Part shown: piece by piece, positions 26,628 through 34,640 of the stretch
How the letters are laid out: the number at the start of each line of letters is the position of its first letter
Position numbering within the stretch: the stretch's first letter is position 1
Source: Clostridium estertheticum
GTDB taxonomy: Bacteria; Bacillota; Clostridia; Clostridiales; Clostridiaceae
Direction: 5' to 3'
Assembly: GCF_026650985.1 (NCBI RefSeq)
Contig: NZ_CP086242.1
Coordinates: 1-44,632, forward strand
Length of the DNA stretch: 44,632 nucleotides
Position numbers and translations under genes: made by a program
Notes under the pieces: model-generated
The model's input: only the letters and a program-made list of their open reading frames with translations
Databases searched by the model: none
Told to the model about the DNA's origin: nothing

Positions 26628-26984
26628 GTGCTTGGTTACTTTGCCTATGATATGATTCATACTTTGCCCAGGCCTGGCACAATCCCAGAATTTATAAAAT
26701 ATTATTTTCAATCGCCAGGTACATATTTTAAAGCAACGATTCTAACGTTCTCCGCATTCTTTGTTTCTATATCTTTAGGGACATCTACTATATTACAAGT
26801 GATTGCTATTCAAGATCTTCATATTTCATTGAAGATTTTCATTGTAGCTCTTGGTGTTATTATAATTGCTAGTAGTTTTTATTTTTTTAGTTATTTTATC
26901 CTTTTAGTAGTTTCAATCTTAATTCTTGGAGCTATTATTGTATTTTTGCTAAGTGACAGTGGGAACGGTCGACAACGCAGATAA
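26628..26984 (+). CDS. Small membrane protein with uncertain start
   Basis: About four hydrophobic segments (FVYIVLFILTGVLGYFAY in the upstream extension, ATILTFSAFFVSISLGTS, then two helices in SFYFFSYFILLVVSILILGA) and a basic tail. From GTG 26628 the protein is 118 residues, but this start cuts into the first membrane helix and has no ribosome-binding site. The frame is open back to 26553 with convincing protein sequence. The only site placed behind a ribosome-binding-like GGGGGTG is an ATA codon at 26565. A non-canonical start or a start-codon mutation is likely. Function unknown. Confidence 0.55.
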   Translation: MLGYFAYDMIHTLPRPGTIPEFIKYYFQSPGTYFKATILTFSAFFVSISLGTSTILQVIAIQDLHISLKIFIVALGVIIIASSFYFFSYFILLVVSILILGAIIVFLLSDSGNGRQRR

Positions 26985-27097
26985 ATATTATTTCTCGATA
27001 TAAAATATTTAGATAAAGAAAGGCAAGACATTTATTTAAAATGAATTATATATTGAGATATGCATTTAAGATATATTGAGATAGAACAATCTAGAAA

Positions 27098-27141
27098 ATG
27101 AAATAAATCCTTCATTTTAAACATGAAGGATTTATTTCATT
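27098..27141. terminator. Strong bidirectional hairpin
   Basis: ATGAAATAAATCCTTCAT and its exact complement ATGAAGGATTTATTTCAT form an 18-bp stem with a short loop, between genes that converge here. Confidence 0.8.
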
Positions 27142-27185
27142 TGAGGGGTTGCAATGACAGTCTTTCATTAATGCAAAAGCCCTAG

Positions 27186-27794
27186 TTATCCCAAGTTGCT
27201 GCTCATATAAACATCCTTTTTTTGATCTTCTGTTATGCCTATATATCTTAAAGTTTGTGTTTTAGAGGAATGATTAAATATATCCATTAACAGCTCTATA
27301 GTTGTTCCACTGGTATAAGCGTGGTAACCGAAAGTTTTGCGCATCGTATGGGTACCTATTTCTCCGGATATTATTTTTCCGGTATAGTCTCTTTCAACTA
27401 TTCCTATCATTTCTGCGGCATTATTTAATATATACCAGGCATGCTGGCGAGATATTGGTTTGTTCTCTGATTTTTTACTACAGAATACATACATATCTGG
27501 TAACACTTCTTCCAAAGTAGCAGCATAACCTTCAATTAGTTTACTTACTATGGTACCTATGTAAAACTTTTTGGTTTTTGAGGTTTTCTTTTCTGTGATG
27601 ATTACATATTCTTTAGCACTCATGGTCTTAAAGTTCAGGACATCATCAAAGGTTAATTTTAAAATATCACTTATTCGAAGGCCAACATTTATTCCAAGAA
27701 TAAATAATAGTTCATTGCGAAGACTTTGATCTCTTAAATATGCTCTCATACTTCTTATGGTTCGTAGATCTCTTATAGGTTCTACAGTTTTCAT
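27186..27794 (-). CDS. Small tyrosine recombinase, 202 aa
   Basis: A compact catalytic domain with all key residues: R40 (GLRISD), H149 and R152 (GTHTMRKTFGYH), H175 (NHSS) and the nucleophile Y184 (TLRYIGI). It lacks the N-terminal core-binding domain of XerC/D and lambda-type integrases. Proteins of this size are common on clostridial plasmids and may resolve multimers or invert DNA. The start ATG 27794 has GGAAAG upstream. The decayed homologue at 7056-7215 shows a second copy once existed. GTTAAAC repeats at 27953-28009, just upstream, are possible binding sites. Confidence 0.88.
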   Translation of the reverse strand: MKTVEPIRDLRTIRSMRAYLRDQSLRNELLFILGINVGLRISDILKLTFDDVLNFKTMSAKEYVIITEKKTSKTKKFYIGTIVSKLIEGYAATLEEVLPDMYVFCSKKSENKPISRQHAWYILNNAAEMIGIVERDYTGKIISGEIGTHTMRKTFGYHAYTSGTTIELLMDIFNHSSKTQTLRYIGITEDQKKDVYMSSNLG

Positions 27795-28514
27795 TTTTTT
27801 ATTTTCCTTTCTTCATTTTTTTCATTTTAAAAGTTATTTATCACCTTTTGTTAACACTATTAAAGATTTAATAAGCAAATTTACACTCTAAGCTAATGTT
27901 TTATTCCTGCTATGTTATATACCTTCACCTCTAAAAGTAGACGACCTTCCTTGTTAAACGCTGTTAAACGTTTAACATACACATAGTTTATAGCTTAATT
28001 TGTTAAACGCCGTCGTATATATTAGGTTTTCAACTTGTTTTTATATCATACATTGTCATATATTAGAATTCCCAATTCATATATTACACAACATTTGAAA
28101 AATAGTCAATATGTCAGATTAGAGAAAATTGGGAATTGACTGTTTTTTACAAAACTAGGTTATAAGTCATTTGTTATCTGACACAAACGGGTTGTGTCAG
28201 ATTAGAAAGAATGTTACTATAGAGAAATAATAGGAAATATATGTAAATACAATATTTGGGATTATTATTTGAAACTTATTTTTTACTTATTGTTATTTTT
28301 AAAACATCAGTTTTAAAGTGATTAAAAAAAATAAAAAAACTTGATATGACTAGCTTAGAAGCACCTCCTAAACATGTTAAACAAAAAGATTGTTAAACAT
28401 ATAAAACAACAACAAGGATGATAACCATAAATAAGTTGCCTTTGGCCATAAATAGGTTATATTTGTTGTTGTCTTTAAGAGTATATAAAAATAAGGATTT
28501 GTACAAAAATCTAA
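27795..28514. other. Non-coding region upstream of the replication origin, rich in repeats
   Basis: No gene seen. GTTAAACG occurs at 27953 and 27963 and inverted at 27969, giving the palindrome TGTTAAACGTTTAACA; further GTTAAAC copies lie near 28002, 28379 and 28392. ATCTGACACAA-ACGGG-TTGTGTCAGAT (28176-28202) is a strong hairpin. TGTCAGATTAGA is repeated near 28110 and 28195. An inverted pair built on ACAACAACA and TTGTTGTTGT encloses two CATAAATA-GTT repeats. This fits origin-associated DNA or recombinase sites. Confidence 0.55.
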
Positions 28515-28608
28515 TACTACATTTCCATACCTAACTACTACAGTTTCATACCTAAAAAGAAATCTAATGCTACATTTTCATACCCATATACTACATTTAC
28601 ATACCTAA
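28515..28608. repeat. Four 20-bp iterons at a 21-22 bp period (replication origin)
   Basis: TACTACATTTCCATACCTAA (28515), TACTACAGTTTCATACCTAA (28536), TGCTACATTTTCATACCCAT (28568) and TACTACATTTACATACCTAA (28589). Spacings are 21, 32 and 21 bp. They lie just before the Rep_3-type initiator gene, as in iteron-controlled theta plasmids, and are the likely RepB-binding sites. Confidence 0.85.
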
Positions 28609-28638
28609 CTACTACACTAACCGTGTATTGTAGTAGTT
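28607..28638 (+). promoter_or_regulatory. Inverted half-iterons before repB
   Basis: AACTACTACA and TGTAGTAGTT are exact inverted copies of the iteron head, 12 bp apart, located between the last iteron and the repB start. Inverted half-iterons at this place usually let dimeric initiator repress its own gene. Confidence 0.6.
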
Positions 28639-28674
28639 ATATTAATATGTTAATATGTACCATGAGGTGATTGT

Positions 28675-29679
28675 GTGGACAAGAATTATATAGTAACTAA
28701 AAGTAATAATTTAATTAATTGTAATTATGATTTAAGTTTACAAGAGCAAAAAATCATTTTAACATTAGCTTCAATGGTTCAACCCCAAGACGAGAATTTT
28801 AAGCCTTATATCTTTAAGATAAAAGATTTTATGAAGCTCTTGGGCATTGATAATAAATCAAAATATACAGAAATACCTAAGATAACAAAAGAATTAATGC
28901 AAAAGGTATTTGAAATAAAAAAAGGGAATAAAGTAACACAATTAGCCTGGTTATCAAGTGCAGAATATGAGAAAGGAACTGGAATGGTTGAACTTGAATT
29001 TAGTCCTAAATTGAAACCTTATATGTTAGGGTTAAAAGAATTTTATACAAGTTATAAGCTTGATAATGTTTTAAGTTTAAAAAGCAAATATTCAGTAAGG
29101 TTGTATGAAATTTTAAAAAGTAATTTATATAGAAAATATATCGAAATTGAAGTAGAAGAATTTAAAAATATGGTAGGATCTAAAGAGAAAGCATATAATA
29201 TTTATAATAATTTTAAGAACAGGATATTAATAAGGGCACAGAAGGAACTTATAGAAAAAACAGATATAAAATTTGATTTTGAAGAAATAAAGACCGGTAG
29301 GAAAGTAACTTCAATTAAATTTATAATAACAAGCAATAAAGTTAGCAATGAAATAGCAGCTTCATTAGAAAAAATCAACCCAAAGTTACAACAAAATATG
29401 GATGATATTAACCGCATAAAAGAAATTATAAATGAACCAATAAAAGATATTGACGCACTTAAATTATTTGAAATTGCAAAGGGAGACATAAACATAATCA
29501 AAGAAAAATATAGTTATTCAGCGGCAGTACCTAAGATTGGAAACATGGTTGGTTGGATTATTGATGCAATAAAAAATGATTATAAGTCTCCTAAAGGAAA
29601 AGTTAATAAATTCAATGAGTATGAGCAGAGAGAATATGATTTTAAAGAATTGGAAAAGAAGCTGCTAGGATGGAAATAA
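28675..29679 (+). CDS. repB: RepB, Rep_3-type replication initiator
   Basis: 334 residues, GTG 28675 after GAGGTGA. It begins KNYIVTKSNNLINCNYDLSLQEQKIILTLAS and has KYSVRLYEILKSN, both typical of Rep_3 initiators built from two winged-helix domains (about 1-130 and 131-235). A less conserved C-terminal region of about 100 residues follows. It would bind the iterons upstream and open the origin. The plasmid also has a primase-like protein at the window ends, so priming may be plasmid-encoded. Confidence 0.9.
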   Translation: MDKNYIVTKSNNLINCNYDLSLQEQKIILTLASMVQPQDENFKPYIFKIKDFMKLLGIDNKSKYTEIPKITKELMQKVFEIKKGNKVTQLAWLSSAEYEKGTGMVELEFSPKLKPYMLGLKEFYTSYKLDNVLSLKSKYSVRLYEILKSNLYRKYIEIEVEEFKNMVGSKEKAYNIYNNFKNRILIRAQKELIEKTDIKFDFEEIKTGRKVTSIKFIITSNKVSNEIAASLEKINPKLQQNMDDINRIKEIINEPIKDIDALKLFEIAKGDINIIKEKYSYSAAVPKIGNMVGWIIDAIKNDYKSPKGKVNKFNEYEQREYDFKELEKKLLGWK

Positions 29680-29703
29680 ATGAATTTTATCTAATCAGGT
29701 TAG

Positions 29704-29756
29704 AGTAACCAAAGGTGTAGTGATGTTAGCTATATTTCTGGTTATTTTTTTATTTT
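29704..29756 (+). terminator. Terminator after repB
   Basis: GTAACCA pairs with TGGTTAT across a longer loop and is followed by TTTTTTATTTT. Confidence 0.55.
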
Positions 29757-29827
29757 AAAATAATCTGCAGAAATTTTTACAAGGGCATATATATTAAGTG
29801 AAAACAAAATAAAAGGAGTGATTAAAC

Positions 29828-30052
29828 ATGGCCGTTATATCAACAAAGGTATCAAGTATTTTAAAACTTACAATGAAAACAGGCATAGACGAGAATGGCA
29901 AAGATGAATTTGCAACAAAAAGCCTAGGTAATGTAAAAGTTAATGCAGTGGATGCTGACATTTTTGCAGTAGGACAAGCTATCTCTAAGATCAAAACTTA
30001 TCCATTGGTTGGAATAGATAGACAAGATCAGTATAGCCTAGTTACTGAATAG
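29828..30052 (+). CDS. DUF1659-family small protein, 74 aa
   Basis: ATG 29828 follows AAAGGAG. MAVISTKVSSILKLTMKTGI, then DEFATKSLGNVKVNA and VGQAISKIKTYPLVGI match the DUF1659 pattern as I know it from Firmicutes. Members are short, usually paired with a DUF2922 gene, and have no established function. Here the pair is separated by 66 bp and probably co-transcribed. Confidence 0.85.
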   Translation: MAVISTKVSSILKLTMKTGIDENGKDEFATKSLGNVKVNAVDADIFAVGQAISKIKTYPLVGIDRQDQYSLVTE

Positions 30053-30118
30053 GACTTTTAATTAAGGTACTTAAAGTTTAAAAAACAAAAATTCAACAAT
30101 TTAAGGAGGAAAAATTAT

Positions 30119-30352
30119 ATGAATAAATTAGTTATGAGATTTTTAACTACTATTGAGGGTAAGTATTTTACGTTAAGTGTAGATGACATTAAAGCTAATG
30201 ATAAGGGACCTACTATAACAGAAGCTGAGGTAAATGCTCTTATGGATTTAGTTATTGCAAAAAACATTTTTCTATCAACTAGTGGTGATTTAACTGGAAA
30301 GAAAGATGCTAAAATAGTTACTACTGATACAAATACAATTACAGTAGCATAG
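30119..30352 (+). CDS. DUF2922-family small protein, 77 aa
   Basis: ATG 30119 after AAGGAGGA. MRFLTTIEGKYFTLSVDDIK, EAEVNALMDLVIAKNIF and GDLTGKKDAKIVTTDT are the DUF2922 signature blocks. Function unknown; nearly always next to DUF1659. A strong terminator follows, closing the two-gene operon. Confidence 0.87.
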   Translation: MNKLVMRFLTTIEGKYFTLSVDDIKANDKGPTITEAEVNALMDLVIAKNIFLSTSGDLTGKKDAKIVTTDTNTITVA

Positions 30353-30376
30353 TAAAATTATCACTTGAGGTGATGA

Positions 30377-30416
30377 AGATTCCACTAAGGATTAACTTGG
30401 TGGAATCTTTTTTTAG
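30377..30416 (+). terminator. Intrinsic terminator after the DUF1659-DUF2922 pair
   Basis: AAGATTCCAC and GTGGAATCTT around a 13-nt loop, followed by TTTTT. Confidence 0.85.
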
Positions 30417-30529
30417 TGTTTTATATTAATTTAAAATTCAAATTTCGAAGAGGTTTTAAAAGAGACTGCCCAATATAGCGATAAAGATCAAGAGAGATAT
30501 ATGTAAAAATATATTACAAGGGGCTTAAA

Positions 30530-31615
30530 ATGAGAAACATGAAAAAAAATCTAATTTTTGTTTTTGGGTTATTCCTTATTTTTGGCTTAATTGGATGCAC
30601 AAGTACGTCTAAAAATACCGCTGCTATATCTAGCGTAGTAGGGGCAGGCGAACTTAAAGTTCACTTTATAGATGTAGGCCAGGCGGATAGTATTTTAGTA
30701 CAGCAAGGCAATTCAAATATGCTTATTGATGCAGGCAATAACGGTGATGCTCAAACTATTAAAAGTTACTTAAATAGTCAAGGCGTTAAATCTCTAGATG
30801 TCGTAGTTGGTACTCATGTACATGAGGATCACATAGGAAGCATGGACTATATTATAAATTCATTCCAGGTAGGAAAAGTGTTTTTTCCAAAACAGACTTC
30901 AACTACTAATATATTTAAAAGTTTTGTAAGTGCAGTGAAAAACAAAGGTTTAAAATTAACAGCGCCATCGGTAGGTAGTACATTTAAAATAGGGGAGGCT
31001 ACTATTACAATATTAGCGCCCAATGGATCGGACTGTGAGGATCCAAATGATTATTCTATAGTTGTAAAAGTTACTTTTAAAAGTACATCATTTTTACTAA
31101 CCGGTGATGCAGAAGCTGTTTCAGAAAGCCAAATGTTATCAAAAGGGCTAGATCTATCAGCAACAGTACTTAAGGTAGGGCATCATGGAAGTAAATCTTC
31201 TACAGGTCAAGGGTTTTTAGATAAAGTAAACCCTAAGTATGCTGTGATAAGTGTTGGTCAAGGAAATAGCTATGGACATCCCGCACAAAATACTATGAAT
31301 AGACTAAAGGCCAAGGGTATAGCAGTTTATAGAACTGATGAGAATGGAACTATAGTAGCTACAAGTGATGGTAATAAAGTGAAATTTAATACTAATCAAG
31401 GTAGTTATAATGGCATAGACTCAGGGTCTGCAAAAATCACAACAACACAAGCTTCTAGTCAAGATCAGAGTGTAACTGTATACGCTAGTAAAACGGGAAC
31501 CAAATACCACGTAGATGGATGCTCATCTTTAAGTAAAAGTAAAATACCAATAAGCTTAAGTGATGCAAAATCAAAAGGATTAACTCCATGTAGTAAATGT
31601 AAACCACCACAATGA
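30530..31615 (+). CDS. Lipoprotein with ComEC-like metallo-beta-lactamase domain and C-terminal zinc knuckle
   Basis: 361 residues. The signal sequence MRNMKKNLIFVFGLFLIFGL ends in a lipobox with C23. Residues about 42-285 are a metallo-beta-lactamase fold of the ComEC/Rec2 C-terminal type: HFIDVGQADSILV, GTHVHEDHIGSMDY (HxHxDH), LTGDAE and KVGHHGSKSSTG. The last 50 residues (KYHVDGCSSLSKSKIPISLS, then GLTPCSKCKPP) form a Cys-rich domain common on secreted or surface nucleases. It is likely an extracytoplasmic hydrolase of nucleic acid or another phosphodiester. The next gene is DUF3006, a frequent partner of this family. ATG 30530 follows AAGGGGC. Confidence 0.88.
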   Translation: MRNMKKNLIFVFGLFLIFGLIGCTSTSKNTAAISSVVGAGELKVHFIDVGQADSILVQQGNSNMLIDAGNNGDAQTIKSYLNSQGVKSLDVVVGTHVHEDHIGSMDYIINSFQVGKVFFPKQTSTTNIFKSFVSAVKNKGLKLTAPSVGSTFKIGEATITILAPNGSDCEDPNDYSIVVKVTFKSTSFLLTGDAEAVSESQMLSKGLDLSATVLKVGHHGSKSSTGQGFLDKVNPKYAVISVGQGNSYGHPAQNTMNRLKAKGIAVYRTDENGTIVATSDGNKVKFNTNQGSYNGIDSGSAKITTTQASSQDQSVTVYASKTGTKYHVDGCSSLSKSKIPISLSDAKSKGLTPCSKCKPPQ

Positions 31616-31763
31616 GATTAGAACTATAGACGTACCAAGTGAAATATAGGGCATATTTCCAGCCCTATATGGAATGCGGTAGTATATTTAAAATATATGT
31701 ATTTAAGGAAAAACAAGTTGATTTAGAGGCACTTATCACTAGATATTAAAAGGAGAATATATC

Positions 31764-31976
31764 ATGAAAGTAATTATTAATAGATTTGAAGGTTCATATG
31801 CGGTGTGTGAAAAAGAAGATAAAACTATGATGGATATTAACAGTATTGACTTGCCTTTTGAAGCTAAAGAGGGCGATGTACTTGTTCTTGATAACAATAT
31901 AATTACTATTGATGTAGAGGAAACTAAAAAAAGACATAGAGATATCCAGATATTAACTGATGATTTATGGGAGTAA
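31764..31976 (+). CDS. DUF3006-family protein, 70 aa
   Basis: ATG 31764 after AAAAGGAG. MKVIINRFEGSYAVCEKEDK, then DINSIDLPFEAKEGDVLVL match DUF3006. This small family commonly follows ComEC-like metallo-beta-lactamase genes, as here, 148 bp downstream. Function unknown. Followed by a terminator shared with the convergent lysin gene. Confidence 0.85.
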   Translation: MKVIINRFEGSYAVCEKEDKTMMDINSIDLPFEAKEGDVLVLDNNIITIDVEETKKRHRDIQILTDDLWE

Positions 31977-32024
31977 AAAAAATTTAAGGATAATCTACAA
32001 TGATCTTATAGAATAGAAAAATGA

Positions 32025-32056
32025 AAAAGTAGTTAAGATTTAATCTTAGCTACTTT
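32025..32056. terminator. Bidirectional terminator
   Basis: AAAAGTAGTTAAGAT and ATCTTAGCTACTTTT form a nearly perfect stem between convergent genes. Confidence 0.8.
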
Positions 32057-32132
32057 TGACATTTTTGTTACATAAAATAAGCTTGGAGATAGTTCATTAC
32101 TATAATAAATATTTACATATATTGTTGTAGGT

Positions 32133-32987
32133 TTAAGAGAGTAAGCTTTGCCAAGTACCGTCACCGACAATTCCATCAATAACTAAGCTATTGGTTTGTT
32201 GATATTCTTTAACAAGCCCTACGGTTTCATCTCCATAAATACCATCGATAGCGCTGCCAGTTCTCCATTGGATATATCTTATAGCTGTTTTATATTCTGT
32301 AGACTCAATGCTGCATAGGGGCTTTTCCATAATAGTTTTAACTCCAGATAATACTTCAGGTCCACATATACCGTCGATAGAAAGGTTAAGTATTTGCTGG
32401 AGCTTTTTAATAGTACCTATGGTTAATGGTCCACTGGCTCCGTCTACAACTAAAACATTATTATTTATATCTTTTATTTTCATAGAGTTTAAGCATTTTT
32501 GTAGATATTTAATATCTTCATCAGTTGTGTTTTCAGATCTAGGAGCGCAGTCATAAAGATAAAGTTTATTTTGCTCAATTATAGCTATTAGTTTTTCAGG
32601 GTACTCCTCGTCAGTACAGTAGCCAGAGCTATAGACGTTCTGGCAAGCTTCCTTGTAGTTTTTAGATGTTATTACAGATTTGTACCTGCTAAAGCTTAAA
32701 AGCTTTCCATGGTCCAGGATGCTGTCACCCAGCGTGTCATACTTTCTAAACATGCACACCATGGGAGTGCTTACTCCATTTATAAATTCATGAGTGTTAA
32801 ATTCTTGAACTTCGTATCCGCAGCCTTTTGTCCATTTGATACCAAAGATGTTATTCCCTTTAACATATTGCAGCCAGCCTGTTTCGAGTATTGCCTGAGC
32901 TATGGTTAATGAGGGAAGTATGTTGTATTTCTCGTAGGTTAGTAAAGCTCCTGGGATTAGGCTTTCTATTATTTGGGTTTTGTCCAT
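32133..32987 (-). CDS. GH73 glucosaminidase with two peptidoglycan-binding domains (lysin)
   Basis: 284 residues. The N-terminal GH73 domain starts SLTIAQAILETGWLQY with catalytic Glu35, then NNIFGIKW and a later YSSGYCTD. Two PG_binding_1 domains follow, with VVDGASGPLTIGTIKKLQQ and IDGICGPEVL, then AIDGIYGDETVGLVKEYQQ and IDGIVGDGTW. No signal peptide is visible, so it resembles a phage-type endolysin or a protein released by lysis, as in some bacteriocin-release systems. The start ATG 32987 has AAAGGAGG upstream. It could hydrolyse the cell wall of the producer or of neighbours. Confidence 0.88.
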   Translation of the reverse strand: MDKTQIIESLIPGALLTYEKYNILPSLTIAQAILETGWLQYVKGNNIFGIKWTKGCGYEVQEFNTHEFINGVSTPMVCMFRKYDTLGDSILDHGKLLSFSRYKSVITSKNYKEACQNVYSSGYCTDEEYPEKLIAIIEQNKLYLYDCAPRSENTTDEDIKYLQKCLNSMKIKDINNNVLVVDGASGPLTIGTIKKLQQILNLSIDGICGPEVLSGVKTIMEKPLCSIESTEYKTAIRYIQWRTGSAIDGIYGDETVGLVKEYQQTNSLVIDGIVGDGTWQSLLS

Positions 32988-33199
32988 TGGTGATTCCTCC
33001 TTTAGGGTTTTACTTATATATATGGAGGAAGGGAGAAGTTTTTAGATTTGGGGGAAATTATTTTATTAAATTGTTGGGTTATATACGTTGTTAAGTATTC
33101 AGTTAAATTTAATTAAGCAATTACGCTTTTGAATGGATCCTTTTGATTCAATATAATTTTCATTATCTTGTATGCTTTTTAACTTTTATTATTAATAAG
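32988..33199. other. Non-coding stretch upstream of the lysin gene
   Basis: Contains the lysin ribosome-binding site and probably its promoter. Nothing else recognised. Confidence 0.4.
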
Positions 33200-33268
33200 C
33201 TATTCTAATTCTTCATATAGGGTAGTTTTTCCTATCCCGCCCAAAAGGTATATTAGAGGTAAAATATG
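33200..33268 (-). pseudogene. Fragment encoding a P-loop
   Basis: The minus-strand frame reads LPLIYLLGGIGKTTLYEELE and then stops. GGIGKTTL is a Walker A motif. Only about 22 codons remain between two stops, so this is a relic of an ATPase gene. Confidence 0.35.
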
Positions 33269-33294
33269 TTATTAATATGGATTATAGGTGTCTT

Positions 33295-33325
33295 GAAAGT
33301 TACACAATGTATTTGTGTAACTTTC
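33295..33325. repeat. 31-bp hairpin, same design as 2277-2307
   Basis: GAAAGTTACACAA and TTGTGTAACTTTC, 13-bp stem, loop TGTAT. No T-tract follows. Confidence 0.75.
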
Positions 33326-33436
33326 ACTTTCCTTATTTAGCAACGATTTTGAATATCTTATATGAAAAGAATAAATGGAATGTTACTTAATACTAATATA
33401 CTTTTTTGTGGGTAATGTAAAAACAATTGTATTCCG

Positions 33437-33500
33437 TTCATGCGTAAATAATGACGTTTAATGATTTTATATACAATTTATGATTTTTATGGTATATAAT
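33437..33500 (+). promoter_or_regulatory. AgrA-box promoter of the bacteriocin-like gene 33801
   Basis: Repeats TCATGCGTAAAT (33437) and TAATGATTTTA (33458) start 21 bp apart. TATAAT at 33495-33500 begins 37 bp after the second repeat. This copies the agrD and lanA promoters exactly in spacing. The leader to the start codon is about 290 nt and carries a 38-bp palindrome. Confidence 0.75.
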
Positions 33501-33536
33501 TCATGCAAGGGAAATATGAAGGAACTTTATTATTAA

Positions 33537-33574
33537 TATACTCAATAATTGTGTGCACACAATTATTGAGTATA
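33537..33574. repeat. 38-bp perfect palindrome in the leader of 33801
   Basis: TATACTCAATAATTGTGTG is followed at once by its exact reverse complement, with no loop. In RNA it would be a long hairpin; in DNA it could bind a dimeric regulator. AAAAAA rather than T follows on the plus strand. Confidence 0.75.
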
Positions 33575-33800
33575 AAAAATAGAGAGTTTACTATCACGAT
33601 TACGCTAGTAGATTTCCCTCAAATAAAACCGACAAACACCGCGTTAAGAAATTAAATACCATAAGAATGTTAGTATATCTAGTTAGTGGACAAGCGTGTT
33701 TTGTGTAAAATTCCAAATTTGGAATAATTCGTTAATACATGTGTATTAACAATAAAATTTATTACCGGAAATCTAAATTAAAATTCAAGGAGAGATAATT
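33575..33800. other. Leader region of 33801
   Basis: Apart from CCAAATTTGG and a good AAGGAGAG ribosome-binding site, no feature is recognised. Confidence 0.4.
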
Positions 33801-34466
33801 ATGTTAAAGAATAAAAAAAAGTTTAAGTCTATATCTATGTTGCTTTCTGCTTTTATTATAGCTGCACCAATGGTACCTACTATTGCTTCTGCTAAAGGAA
33901 TATCTGGTACTCCAGTTAAATCTATTTCTATTAGTAGCGTGCAAAAGTTCGCTCCTTCTGATAACGCTATCAAATTTACTCAGAAAATGTTTGATAGTGG
34001 CTTAATAAAAGAATTTTCAGTTGATACAAAAGGAAATCTTGTACTAAATAATACTTATGATAATTTAAAATCGAAATATAATCTAGATAGTTCATCCATT
34101 CAAATTTTAAAAAGTATGATTGCAAATGGACAAAAGGGCAAAGTAAGCACATCAACAATTTTTGATACATCAGCAATAAGTGTAAGTAATGGCAATGTTA
34201 AATTTACTAATAGCGATGTAAATGCTTTTCTGTTTGCAGCTGCTGAAATTGGACCTTCTGCAGTATTCGCAGCTTTAGATGCTATGGCTACTGTTACTGG
34301 TGGACCAGTAGCCACTATTGTCGTATCAGTACTAGCGGTTATAGGACTTCCATCATTAAAAAGTTTAACGTATAGCATTATCCAAGCTGAAGCTAATAAT
34401 CAAGGCGTTTATATAGGAGTCTCTTGGAATGGAGTATTCCCTAACATCGTTAGTGGAACATGGTAA
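33801..34466 (+). CDS. Secreted bacteriocin-like precursor, 221 aa, with AgrA-box promoter
   Basis: A signal peptide (MLKNKKKFKSISMLLSAFII, cleavage near ASA-K at 31-32) is followed by a polar region of about 110 residues. The C-terminal part is small-residue-rich and hydrophobic (FAAAEIGPSAVFAALDAMAT, then VVSVLAVIGL), ending in GVYIGVSWNGVFPNIVSGTW. This plan, a Sec-secreted precursor with a C-terminal hydrophobic glycine/alanine-rich domain, is seen in large clostridial bacteriocin precursors such as closticin 574. I cannot assign a family. The AgrA-box promoter 300 bp upstream supports production together with the lanthipeptide. No immunity gene lies next to it; the CPBP protein is one candidate. 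Confidence 0.65.
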   Translation: MLKNKKKFKSISMLLSAFIIAAPMVPTIASAKGISGTPVKSISISSVQKFAPSDNAIKFTQKMFDSGLIKEFSVDTKGNLVLNNTYDNLKSKYNLDSSSIQILKSMIANGQKGKVSTSTIFDTSAISVSNGNVKFTNSDVNAFLFAAAEIGPSAVFAALDAMATVTGGPVATIVVSVLAVIGLPSLKSLTYSIIQAEANNQGVYIGVSWNGVFPNIVSGTW

Positions 34467-34493
34467 AATCATTTTCATATTAAATAACAAAAG

Positions 34494-34521
34494 AATGTGG
34501 GCTCATTGCTCGCATTTTTTT
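34494..34521 (+). terminator. Terminator after 33801-34466
   Basis: AATGTGGGC-TCATT-GCTCGCATT followed by TTTTT. Confidence 0.8.
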
Positions 34522-34554
34522 ATATCATAGTAATATGTATAGCTAACTAAAATA

Positions 34555-34613
34555 GTAATGAAACTATTAAATTAATGGTAGTATATTTAATAGTTTCATT
34601 AAATATACCACCA
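34555..34613. repeat. Two overlapping, mutually exclusive hairpins
   Basis: AATGAAACTATTAAAT can pair with ATTTAATAGTTTCATT, while the latter is also part of ATGGTAGTATATTTAAT pairing with ATTAAATATACCACCAT. Both stems exceed 15 bp. They lie between convergent genes and could be a two-way terminator. Confidence 0.6.
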
Positions 34614-34640
34614 TTTACTACCACTTAGAAAGTTAATAAA

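Noticed and set aside
28515-28608. CRISPR array
   Set aside because: Repeats are adjacent with spacers of 1-12 bp, and no cas genes are present. They are replication iterons.
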